From: Haberlea rhodopensis
Lineage: Eukaryota > Streptophyta > Magnoliopsida > Lamiales > Gesneriaceae
Length of the DNA stretch: 64,000 bases
Assembly: GCA_907163345.1 (NCBI GenBank)
Contig: CAJQUN010000140.1
Span: 1 to 64,000 of the forward strand
Direction of reading: 5' to 3'
Numbering within the stretch: the first letter of the stretch is position 1; every line of letters begins with the position of its first letter. Positions 23,672 through 34,446 of the stretch are shown here, in pieces. The position numbers were made by a program, and so were the translations under genes. The notes under the pieces are model-generated. The model did no database searches, was not told where the DNA came from, and saw only the letters and a list, made by a program, of their open reading frames with translations.

Positions 23672-25191
23672 ATGCCTATATTTTTTATTATTTAATAAAA
23701 TAAGCATTTGAGTGGTATTCTAGCTCTCAAAATAAAATAAAAAGAAGGATAAAAGAAATAAAACTGATTACATTATAATTTTCTACATACTTTTAAACTA
23801 CCCATAGCTTCCACTTCTTGTTTATAATTTCCAAAACATCGTCGTTTCAAGCCGTGAAATTGTCATCCGTGCGTGACGACCGTGAAATCGCTGCTATTGT
23901 TACATATAAATTATAACCTCGTCATATATTTTATGAAAATTTGATTGCTCGGAAATATATGAGGATGAAGTGTTGAATATTTTGGTATTATAACAAAATA
24001 GGATAATTATTTGTTATTTTGCTATTTTTGTTGCATTCCATGTAAAAATTCTTATTACAACCAATCTCCACGTCTATAAATTATCACCACTAACTACAAT
24101 TTGTTAAAAAATTAAAAAATTATCCCGCCACTAACTTTAATATAATGAATTTGCATGTTTTATATTAATAAAAAAAGGGATTTAAAAAATGTAAATAAGT
24201 TTATTAATTAGAAATGATAAAATAACGATTAAATAAGATGAGACATAAAACTTCTTATTTGATTGTTTTTGAAGCTTCATAATTATTGATATAAATATAT
24301 GATTCAAACAGGCTTTATTTATTATATATAATTTTTATATTTCTAGCATCAATGATACTATTTATATTATATAATATTAAAATAGGTATTTTAATGATTT
24401 TTATATGGGTAGTTTTAGTAAGAAATAAAGTAAAATATATTGCATCAAAATGATAATCGTAAAGAATTTAAAATACAATAAATCGGCCATCCAATTTTTT
24501 TTTTCTCAATAAAGAGATATCATATCATTACTATAAATATATATTTTTTTGTTGCAAGAGCTCTAATCTTTATCTTGGTTGCTTCCATCTTGTTGCTCGC
24601 CTTTGATTGATGATGAAGCATTCATACCGAGTTGTCCAAAATTTTGTTTTTGTATGGTGTATCTTCAATGACATGAATATGCTTTTTGAAATATAACATA
24701 TAACACATACATATACAAGTTACCTAAAACTTAATTATTGTATGAGGCATGCTTCAATTAGAAGAATAAATTTGAGAATTCTATTTAATTAAACAAAGAG
24801 CAAAATGACAAGAAAATATAAGTTGATGAATTATTTTAACAAAATAGATAATATAATTTTTTTTTATTTTGCCTTTACGAAAATATTTCAATATCATTCA
24901 TTACTTATTAATAGTTATTTTATAAATTCTATTTAACTCATAATCATGGAGCTTCAAACAATTTCAAACAATTAAGAAATTTTATTTAATCGTTAATTTA
25001 TCTTTTCTAATTATTAAAATTATTTAAATTTAAATAATTAAATCCCTATATTAATATAAAATAAGCAAGTGATTATATTAGTTTTAGTGGTGGGATAATT
25101 TTTTAACTTACTTGAAATTGTAGTTAATTGTGACAATTTTTAAACGTGGAGATGAGGTTGTAACATGAATTGTTACACAGAAGATTTGGAG
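23672..25191. repeat. Fold-back repeat, copy 1 (about 250-300 bp inverted arms)
   Basis: The arm at about 24040-24300 is the inverted complement of the arm at about 24890-25185, including AATCTCCACG, GATAATTT, CCACTA and AACGATTAAATAA in order. The segment is AT-rich with no coding frame. A second copy in the same orientation lies at 55108-56607; homology includes about 370 bp left of the left arm but stops at the end of the right arm (GATTTGGAGC). Long inverted arms suggest a Mutator-like or fold-back DNA transposon without transposase; no target duplication was established. Confidence 0.75.
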
Positions 25192-25420
25192 CCTAGTATC
25201 CGTGTATTCCAACCGCAAGGATATATTTCCCTCCAACGGCTCCACATCTTCTGTTCCAAATAATACTACACTCTCTGTTACATTCTTATATGATTGACAC
25301 GTGTCCCTACATTTAACGCACCACTCCTCCACTCCTTTTACATATTTTTTTGGTTTTTATATACTCACCTTCACTTTCTCTTTTAAATTCTGACGAGATA
25401 CATGTAATTTTTTTATTAAT
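25192..25420 (+). promoter_or_regulatory. Orphan promoter-like segment
   Basis: Contains GACACGTGTC, a perfect palindrome around a G-box core (near 25298-25307), and pyrimidine-rich CCACTCCTCCACTCC. TTTTTATATACTCACC near 25355 looks like a plant TATA region. No gene follows; it could be an LTR U3 or a displaced host promoter. Confidence 0.3.
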
Positions 25421-25554
25421 ATTATTTTTTAACATCGGTCTAGCATTCTATAGAAATTAAATCAGATTATTTTATCACATATTAAAAGAGTATAGTATAG
25501 TTTTGATACACTCGGAATTTAAATATATATACATACATAATATTTTATCATATA

Positions 25555-26067
25555 TATTTTATCGTGTTGGACATAACTGAAGATGCATACATGCCTCTGA
25601 TTCTAGGAAGACTGTTCCTAGCTACTGGAAGGGCATTGATTGATGTCCAAGAAGGGAAGTTGATCCTCCGAGTAGGGGGGATCAAGTTACTTGTGACATG
25701 TTCAAAGCTTTAAACACTACACGCACTGAGCACAGATGTTTTAGTATTAATATAATTGATACACTTTTGTTGACGCAATGCAGGTTAAGAGCGAGAAGAG
25801 GTGGAGGTCACACCGAAGGCCCATCAAAGAGGAGGCAAATTCCGTAAAAGTGACTTAGTTCAAATGAATAGGAAAAAGATACGACTATTTCCATGGAAGT
25901 CTGACGCACCATGGGCTGGACCATTCAAAGTTGTCGATGTTCTACCATTCGATACCTTCAAACTGAGAGATGACCACGGTGCATTATTTACTGTGAAAGA
26001 AAGGTGGTTACGACGTTACCACATGGCGGACGAAAAATCATCCCACACTGGCCCTTGCGGCACTTGA
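25555..26067 (+). pseudogene. Athila-like pol remnant: protease tail next to integrase tail
   Basis: The reading at 25561-25712 gives MPLILGRLFLATGRALIDV followed by EGKLILRV and a stop, the C-terminal part of the gypsy retropepsin. Only about 85 bases later the frame 25801-26067 reads RKSDLVQMNRKKIRLFPWK, then WAGPFKVVDVLPFDTFKL, the C-terminal end of the integrase as seen in Athila elements. Reverse transcriptase, RNase H, zinc finger and catalytic core of the integrase (roughly 3 kb in intact relatives) are missing. A large internal deletion explains this. The 3' region and LTR follow in the expected order, so the three parts belong to one element. Confidence 0.8.
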
Positions 26068-27534
26068 GCTTACATGGTAAAAAGTCCAGCTTGGGACTCT
26101 AAATAAAAAAACTTTTTCTTATCACTTTGCTTTGCTTTTGATTTGTTTTCTTTTGTTTTTGTTTTGATTATGGTGAGAGACTCCATGTGGCGTGTTTTAA
26201 CAATATGCCCCACAAGCTGACAAGGAATTCGACAAGGATCACTGATGGTCGTTGTCAAAGGTAAATATTTTTTCTCATTTTTCATGACCATTACATTGAC
26301 GACAATGCATGAATTAAGTTTGGGGGAGTGCATTATTGTGTCATGCTTCTTATTTGAAAATATATCGTTCTTTAAGCACCAACAGATTTTTTTTCTTGAA
26401 AACGAGTTCTTAATAAGATAATAATGAATCATAATAGTGGTCTCTATTACATGATGATATTAGTCTCACTATGCATGTCAACTTGAGTTTTGATGATTGT
26501 AAGACTTGTTTGTGAATATCTTGTTTTGAGTAGCAAGTCTAAGATGAGGAATTTATTAAGCCCATTTGAGTCATAATATAGTCAATTGCATTTGTAGTAG
26601 TGAAAATGTTTGTGAACTTGATGAATTATTTTTGAGCATCTTAGTGTACCTTAGAACTTATTGGATGATGACACTTCAAGGCGAAATTTTATAGTCATGA
26701 ACTTGATTAGGAGATGATCTAGGCGATCTTTGGACAGTTTGAGCCTTTCAAGGATATATATCAATCTCTAGTGTCCCATTTTAAGCCTAACTGAAAAAGA
26801 TTGGAGTATGTTTAACATACTATTAGCCCACATTCAACAAATTTCTTTGGCAACTCATTCAACCCACCTATATGAGCCTAAATTGAAAAACATTATCATT
26901 ACCTAAAGGGAGTATAATGAATCTCATTAGATGCACTTGAATTGCTATATGTTGATGAGCTTATTGTAAAAAAGTTGATGAATGAGAAAAGAAAAGATAG
27001 ATAAAGCCTTGAGAAAAAGTAAATAGATGACACAAAATGGCCAAGGCTATAAAAGAAAAAGAAGAGTAGCTCAAGTTGTGCTAAAAATTTGAACTTTACA
27101 TGATTATACTCTCTTCTTTGTGAGTATCCTACATTTTCTTTGAAACCAACACCTAGGCCTAACATTACAAGCTTAAAAAGACCTATTGATCCAAGTCTAG
27201 GGAGTGACTACATTAGTGGAGAAGTGTTTGAAAATATGACTATGGGGTGCTCAAGAATAATCTTAACTTTCATTGCCTAGCATGGTTTGATCTATGAAAA
27301 AAATGAAACTTGAAAATGACAATGGAACACACGTACGTTCTGATTCAGAGACATGTTTCTTGATCTAGGAGAAGACACAACGTGTTGAACTTTCTGAGTG
27401 ACTCTTGTTGTCTGTAGGTGAGATGTATGAGCTACATGTTTTACTATGATTGGTTTATTTGAATCTTCAATATTGAACTCTACTTTGTGAGCTTATTTCT
27501 TGCTCGAGACGATCAAGTTTAAGTTCGGGGGAGT
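26068..27534 (+). mobile_element. 3' internal region and polypurine tract of the Athila-like element
   Basis: Includes AATTAAGTTTGGGGGAGTGC near 26310 and a collinear match of 26690-27534 to 13880-14770. Ends in the polypurine tract AAGTTCGGGGGAGT (27521-27534) abutting the LTR. No env frame seen. Confidence 0.7.
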
Positions 27535-29180
27535 TGATAACTGTCATTGTTACACTTAATGTGATATAAGATTAGGGGCGTTTTGTAGTAATTCCAGGAA
27601 AATATTACGTTTTTTGGTATATATTTGTATATTTTAGGAATCTAGGTCCAAATGCATAAAAGCGGATGAAATAAGCTATAATTGATGAAAAAGGATCAAA
27701 CCAAGCAAACACATGACATGAGATGGAGGGACCGAGACACATCAGATTGGCAAGGAAGATTATATTTTATTGGAGATTCAAAGCAATACTATATTATATT
27801 TATAATATAATATTAAAAGGATCGGATATTTTTTACGTAAATACCAGCAAAAGAACAAAAGTTTAGGGAAGAGGAGAATTACGTATCAGGTAGAGACGTG
27901 AGGAAAAAATTCATAGAGTTACGTGAGGAAAAGAGAGGAGAACTCACGTAAATAAAAGGGAGTCATTAGCAAAATACATGGGACTTGGAGAATAAAGTAG
28001 TGACATGAGAAGAGTTACGGGGGAGAGAAGCGAAGACTGAAAAAGAACGTACAGAAGAGATTGAGATGTAGGGGGAATTCACATGATTCATAAACGAGAA
28101 TAAGAGAATTCACGCACGGCAGCAACGAGAGTTGGCGGGACGAGAATTCTGAACGTACAGAAAGGAAAGAACGTGAACATCTTTGGACGTACAAAAGAGA
28201 GTTTACGGAACGAAAGTCTTTTTCTTCCGGCGTAAAGTCTTACTCTCGAGGAATTCCATACTTTGATTCTTCAACGTGCACAGAGCACTTCACGACGGGA
28301 ATTGACGTAAATTCAACGGCGAAGAATTCACGTAAAATCCAAGTGACGTGAAGAGCAACAGCGAGAGACGGGGCTACTGATCGACGACGCGAGTCAACAT
28401 CGCTAGTTTATGCATATTTCTAAACTTTGTTTGTTTCTATTTGCTTTCCTTATGCTTTTGATGTTGGGAAACATAATTTCGCATTTGATTTTGAACATGA
28501 TTCTAGGATAAGTTTTTTGTCAAGACTGGGGATCCTTTGTATGAACCCATGATTTAAATTGAATGTTTTGATTGATTTTTATATATTTAAATGCGTAGAT
28601 CATTGTTCTTCATGCTTTTACGGGTTTGGCCATCATAATAAATTACAATTGAGATCGAGAGATAAAATTGTCGATATAGTGATTTATGCCATGGATTTCA
28701 GACTGATATCGAGAGATGAAGTAAAATACACGTGTGATAGCTATAGATATCTAGTAATCGAAAGCTAAAAGTTTTCGTAGATCAACTTACAATATTAATT
28801 GTTCAATAAGGATACAGGAGTAGCTTATTGCAACGTTAGTATTAAATTTGTTACAGCCGGACTAAGGTATAATAAGTGCTTTAGGAAACCTCGTCGCCTT
28901 AGATTTTTGAATTCGATTATTAACTAATAGGCGAATTATGGGGGATTACATAGGTGAACCGAAGGTCTTAATAATTGTTTCTTTTGATTATTAATCTTAT
29001 TCACCATTGATTGTTTGGGTTACATGTTGAGTTAATTTGTCACGTTAGTTTGATAATCACAGCCAGTTATCGTATACTAAATACAGTTAAACTAGTGGAG
29101 TTTGGTAATTATTTCATAGTCCTCGTGGGATCGATATTCACATATGCTTCATTATTTGGTAAGCGAACATCCTTGTAAAC
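27535..29180 (+). mobile_element. Athila-like 3' LTR with ACGT-rich U3
   Basis: Starts TGATAACTGTCATTG after the polypurine tract. It shares TCAAGACTGGGGATCC and CTCGTGGGATCGATATTC with other gypsy LTRs here. The right edge is uncertain, near where the Helitron remnant begins. ACGT cores occur about fourteen times between 27589 and 28350, including an inverted pair TTACGTGAG (27919-27927) and CTCACGTAA (27943-27951). Such cores are bZIP-type binding sites in plants. Confidence 0.7.
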
Positions 29181-29249
29181 AATATTGTTAGTATACATAC
29201 CAGACCGTAAATAATATATTTAGTATAAACATCGGACCGTCGCTGTAAT

Positions 29250-30230
29250 TTCCAATCTTCAACTAGATTTCTCAGCCATTTTGCAAAACTCCCCTTGAAA
29301 GAGCTACATATAGTTAGCTGAAGATATGAATGCATAGAAAGATGTCAACATTTTGTATTGTTTGCCACTGTGCTTTGTTTATTGTGAGAGCAAAACTCAA
29401 TCTTATTTAAAAATGTTTGCGTATTAACTCAAATGGCAATCAGGAATCATTTTTACTTTTCAAAGGCATTAGATTCAGAAAATATCTTATACCCTTGTGA
29501 GGTCTATATGATCTCTACATCTATGAAGTTTTCTTGGATTGTGGCATATTAACCTCGTCCCATTACAAGACCAAGTCCGAGTGCATCATTTCTCAATAGC
29601 ATCATAGGACAACCAGTTTTTAATAAATATATGTGGTGACAAACAGCTTGGACTAAGAGAGTTTAAAAACTCTTCTTGGAACATGTTATTTTTGTCTTTT
29701 TCTACAAAATCTTAAGATGCTGTATTCTCTTTCTTTACCAAGAATATTAAAATGAGGATCTCATTGATTTTTTCCATATCCATATTTTTGGGGGTAATTA
29801 TGGCTCTATCAACGATCATTCACATGTTCTATCATATTTGGAAAAATTGATTCAATCAACTCGTAAATTGATTGTTCATTTTCCCAAGGTATGATAATCG
29901 ATTCTGGTAGTTTTATAAATCACAATGTACTGCAGGTTGCCGGTCATCACCTATTCATAGAAGGAATTGCGAGAACTCAATATCATGTGCATATCTCATA
30001 TTTTGTTGAAGTTGAATGATATTGACACAATCCCAATATGTTGATCTCTTAATGCTTGCAACAATTTGCTCCTTTATCGATCATCGTTTAACAACTGGTA
30101 GAACTTGGCAAAAGTCTCCATCGAAAATCATTTTTTCCCTCTAAATGGCACGTATTTTCCATAACATCTTGAAAAGTTTTTGTTGAGATTTGAAAGCATA
30201 ACTGATGTGGCTAGAAATAGACACGATTTA
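29250..30230 (-). pseudogene. Helitron helicase, C-terminal part (Pif1-like)
   Basis: Read on the minus strand, broken frames give Pif1 motifs in order. PFRGK lies near 30135, FDGDFCQVLPVV near 30120-30080, a VLLRN-like block near 29600, then IRLSFALTINKAQWQTIQNV near 29400, and finally LYVALSRGVLQNG near 29290. These are helicase motifs of the plant Helitron replication protein; the role is strand unwinding during rolling-circle transposition. Stops and frameshifts are present. The upstream half lies at 31797-33800, separated by an LTR. Confidence 0.82.
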
Positions 30231-31793
30231 TGTGTGTAACTGTCAATGACTAGGAATGATTTATTGCCTAACTTGATGTTTATAGTCATACATTTGTATG
30301 TAGGAAAATGTGAAGAAATCGAGCTAAATTGATGAAAGAAAGAAGAAAGTTGAAGAAAGAGGAAAAAACTGGAATCCAAGACACATGTTACTCCTTTCTC
30401 CTCCATCTTACTCATGTTCGAGACTTATTTTGGGAATATGATAAACATAAAGTTGTAGAACTTTCAGTTATCTACGCGTGGACAGCTAATTCGTTTAATT
30501 CGAAAATCGTATGAAGAAATTATGACCAATGCAAGTCGATCGCCAAAAGCTGAATATGAACGAAAATATTTTGGAGCTGAGGATTGATCTCGCAGAATTC
30601 TCGATCAATCAAGGAAGGCTGAAAAAGTCACGAAAATGCTACTGTCCAGCTCGATCAATCGCCCCTTTATGCTCGATCAATCGACCAGAGTTCTAAAAAA
30701 CATGGAAACATGATTTCTTTCCTTCCAACTTGGATTTTAAACCATCCTTCAAGCTTCCCTAGCTATATAACTCAAAAATTAGCCTCCATAATTGAGAATT
30801 CAGACTTGGAACCATATCTTTTAGAATTTAGAATAGTTTTTTCTCTCAAACTTTTGAAGAACGACTTGAATAACGAAGAACGAAGAACGAAGACGGAAGT
30901 GACGCTCCGTAATAGTGCTTCTCTTTAGTAATTATTTCTTTTACTATTAGTTTAATGCTTTCTAGATTAGTTTTGATTGTTTTTAATTTAGTTATGAGTA
31001 GCTAAATATCTTTGTGATTCTCGGTTGAGGAAGGCGATACATTGGAGTTTACGATTCTTGTGAGATTAAGTTTTGATTGTTGATTTTCATTAGTATCAAT
31101 TGTTTTTTATTTTATTGCCATGATTGTTAGGTTTAATTGTTAGATTGATCAACTAGCTATTGTTCATACAACTTAACGCTAAATTATATATCAAATACGG
31201 AATCGTTTGGTCCCTTTAATTTACGAAGCAACTAAGATTAATAAAATTCCGCTTGCGATTTTATTAAATCCTTAGGAAAAATAATTGACTAGATTAAACA
31301 TAGACGTTTGAATTATGTTGTTTAGCTTCATCAATCTCACTAGTTCATATGCTGTCATCGATTAAATCTTAACCGCTTGTATTTTGATTGATTGTTTGAT
31401 AAAGGTTAAACTAGAACGCTTGGACTACTTAACTAAACTTAAGGTGAGATAAGACTTTGATTATTGGATTAAACGTCCAACGATGAATATTCATATGAAA
31501 ATTGAATCGTATGTGAAGATTGATGATCAAGATAGTAAACACAAATTGCAAAGTCAACCGAAAACCAAGAATCACTCTTTTCTCATAAGTTAATTCATCT
31601 AGTTAGTTTTGCATATTAGTTTAATATTTAGATTTTGCATCATAGTAAGTAATTCAATTGACTTCAAAACCCCCTTCTTATTTCGTTTGCACTAGTTAAC
31701 ACAAAGATACATCATTTCTCGTGGGATCGATCCCTACTCACGCTACTTCATTCATAATTGTTATTAACTTGAGATGGTTAATTTGGGCGTACA
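30231..31793 (+). mobile_element. Gypsy-type LTR inserted in the Helitron helicase
   Basis: Begins near TGTGTGTAACTGTCAATGAC and ends GGGCGTACA. The 3' end with CGTGGGATCGATCCC matches the antisense copy at 23100-23580. The U3 carries CTCGATCAATCG units (30600-30611, 30650-30661, 30672-30683) and a TATA box (TATATAA, near 30764). No interior is visible beside it, so it behaves as a solo LTR. The left boundary is uncertain by a few bases and no target duplication was confirmed. Confidence 0.72.
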
Positions 31794-31796
31794 CGT

Positions 31797-33800
31797 CTTA
31801 TTAGTTCAGCAAGATCTTTCTATTTTTTATTTTTATTTTTGCAAAGTGTTTCTTCTATTGGCCTAAGAGAAATTTTGAGAAAGCGAATGTGTTGTTCTTC
31901 CACCTGGTAACAATGTTACGAGTATTCCAGAAGTTGCTACCGTAATGACAATTTTACCATCATTTCTTAGATGAGCTAATTGAGTGGTATAAGAAAGTTT
32001 TTCAGTTTCTCCTGGACCATCGATGAAAAAGAGTTTTGAGCGATTGCAAATAATATTTTGAATGATAGAATCAAATGCCAGCCTTTGTTGAAAATTCAAA
32101 AATTGGACAGATCTCAAATCCTCCTCTGAAATTAGAATAGAATGCTCATCCTCAATTATTCTTGGGAGTGGCGAGTCGTCCAGAAACTCTACTTATTGGG
32201 GGATGTCAAACTCTTCGAATTTTTTTTTGTTATATTGATGTAGCAATCTTCGTAATTCAAGCAATAATTTATTTGTGATGAAATAATTGTTCAATGAATT
32301 TGACCAACCATAATCCTCGGACATGTATGAGTGGATTTCATTCCAGTTCTCGAACTCTTGTTGATTGACAAAATACCAATATCAAGACGTAATTTTCACA
32401 ATGAGGATGACATTTTTACAAAACATGCTTCTGAAGACATTGCCAAACATAATTATCATGTCGAAGTAATCCTCGACTTTCAACAACTCTTTAAACGTTA
32501 GATACATGATGTCATTCATGGTCTTCAATTCTTTAAAAGATCTAGATCCTCTGATATGGTTTAGAAGGATATGCAAATAGAATCTTTTACCTTCTGATGG
32601 TGACACGAGATATACCCTCTCGATAACTTTATTCATTCCTGTTCGTAGAGCCCATTTCTTTTGATTTTTTATCCATTGGTAGTGTTGTGGGAATCCACGA
32701 TACAAATACTTTCATGTCAAGGCAGGATCGCAATTCAAAAAATTTTGTTAGCATGGTCTTTGAGTTGTCATCTTTTGCAAGTATGTCACTTAAATGTTGA
32801 ACTGAGATGAAAGTAATTTGTTGCTGATTTGGTAGATGTACTTGTAATAAGAAAACAAAATGATACACCCAGCTAAGATCAAAGGAATAGATTCTCCATG
32901 ATGCCTCAGGTGTGAAAATCCACCTTATATCTACGTATTCACCTTCTATCTACGTATTGTTGTATTTCATTAGAGTTATGCCCATTACGTAATTCCAATG
33001 CAACTCTATCATTCATTTGTGAATATATTTGTATATATATTTGACGCATTCTCGCTTACTTCAGCATGTATATGGTAATCATACTTCATCAAGAGCCATG
33101 TCTTGTATGGATAACCCAACCATTATCAATCATTACTTGACGGTTAGTGGTTATAGGCATGGTAGCACCTTCACGTCTCCGATATATAGGGTATGGATCA
33201 TTCCTCGAGTAGTGTACGGTGCAAATGGTTTTGGGAATTTCCTTTTACAAATGTCGTCTGACATACATGGACTTTAGGATTTTATATTCCACGTGGTCCC
33301 TGTATCATGTGGTAGGTAACTGACTCATAAAGTTTGGATTCCTCGGTCCTTGATGGAATTTCAGAATATACGACTGCATCGAAATCATCTGGAGTACAGC
33401 AGCTTATCAATATTTTCAAGTATTACCAACATGTGTACATGAGTAATCCACTTTTTGGAACTCGGTATCACATGAATATGAAAGAACCTTTCCTAGAACA
33501 CCACTTTCCACAATATATTTTTAAATTTTTCAAAGTTTGCACTGAATACCCTTGTTATTAGATCTGGACGGTCTTGAGATAGTTGACCAGGTAGTAGTTG
33601 CTCCTTTATCTCATTCCAATGTGGATTGCATGCCACTGTCAATATTAAGTTCGTTGTTCCATATATTGGACCAGAGTCATTGTGTCTTGGTATCTTCGAT
33701 ACATCTCATGGACTACCGATGAAAGATTAGGGACGTATAAATCTATGACCAATATTTCATGCATTATGTGATTGTTATAAGCGTGCAATAATTTAATAAC
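31797..33800 (-). pseudogene. Helitron Rep/helicase protein, N-terminal part and Walker A region
   Basis: Minus-strand broken frames follow the Helitron_like_N and Pif1 order. CNPHWNEIKEQLLPGQ with DRPDLITRVF lies near 33620-33550. PDDFDAVVYSEIPSRTEESK is near 33395-33335, GPCMSDDICKRKFPKPFA near 33275-33215 and YPIYRRREGATMP near 33190-33150. LLQVHLPNQQQITF is near 32850-32800 and VYLVSPSEGKRFYLHILLNH near 32610-32550. The frame 32117-31863 holds a degenerate Walker A, GPGETEK (32018-31998), where GPGGTGKT is normal. LAELIRR near 31815-31797 is cut by the LTR at 31793. Together with 29250-30230 it is one replication-protein gene, inactive by stops and the lost P-loop. Confidence 0.85.
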
Positions 33801-33859
33801 AATTATATTAGCAAACATAACTTATTGACGGTTAGTTCAGTAGACCTGCATTATTTTCA

Positions 33860-34446
33860 CCCCCATCTAATCAATCTTATAGCCCTTGAAAAAGTTATGA
33901 TCAAATATTATGTTGATTTGTGTATATCCATGACGAGTGATGCTGATAGTTGACTTATTGTCACAATATAGATTTATTGGAAAGACTAGTGATATTTTTA
34001 ATGTCTTCAAAAACTCTTTTTAACCATGGAGTTTCACATATTCCTTGGGCCATTGCTCTAAATTCAGCCTTAGCACTACTTCTTGCAACCACACTTTATT
34101 TTTTGCTTCTCTAGGTGATGAGATTTCCCCATATAAATGTATAGTATCCAGATGTTGATCTCATGTCAGTGATTGATCATGCCCAGTCAACATCTATATG
34201 TGCTTCAATTCTTCTTTCTTCACATTTCTTGAACCAGTCCTTTCCCTGGAGAGTTTTTAGATAATGAAGAATCTGATATACGTTATCAAGGCGTTCTTCG
34301 TTGGGAGAATGCATAAACTGACTAACAATGCTTACAACAAAAGCAAAGTTTGGACGCTTGTGGGAAAGATAAATTAGTTTTTCAACCAATCTTTGATATC
34401 TCCTTGTACAACTAGTGTGCCACCTTTAACATGTCAATTGGGGTGT
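33860..34446 (-). pseudogene. Copia RT end and RNase H (part of a fragmented element)
   Basis: The frame 34389-34177 reads KLIYLSHKRPNFAFVVSIVS and FMHSPNEERLDN, the end of the copia reverse transcriptase region. It is followed by IEAHIDVDWA and, after stops, STSGYYTFIWG, SVVARSSAKAEFRAMAQG and ETPWLKR, the RNase H. It is collinear with 36790-36873 and 40771-42290 once the intervening insertions are removed. Confidence 0.82.

Noticed and set aside
33029..33561. Plus-strand frames of 82 and 75 residues
   Set aside because: Opposite strand of the Helitron N-terminal region, which has the recognisable motifs.
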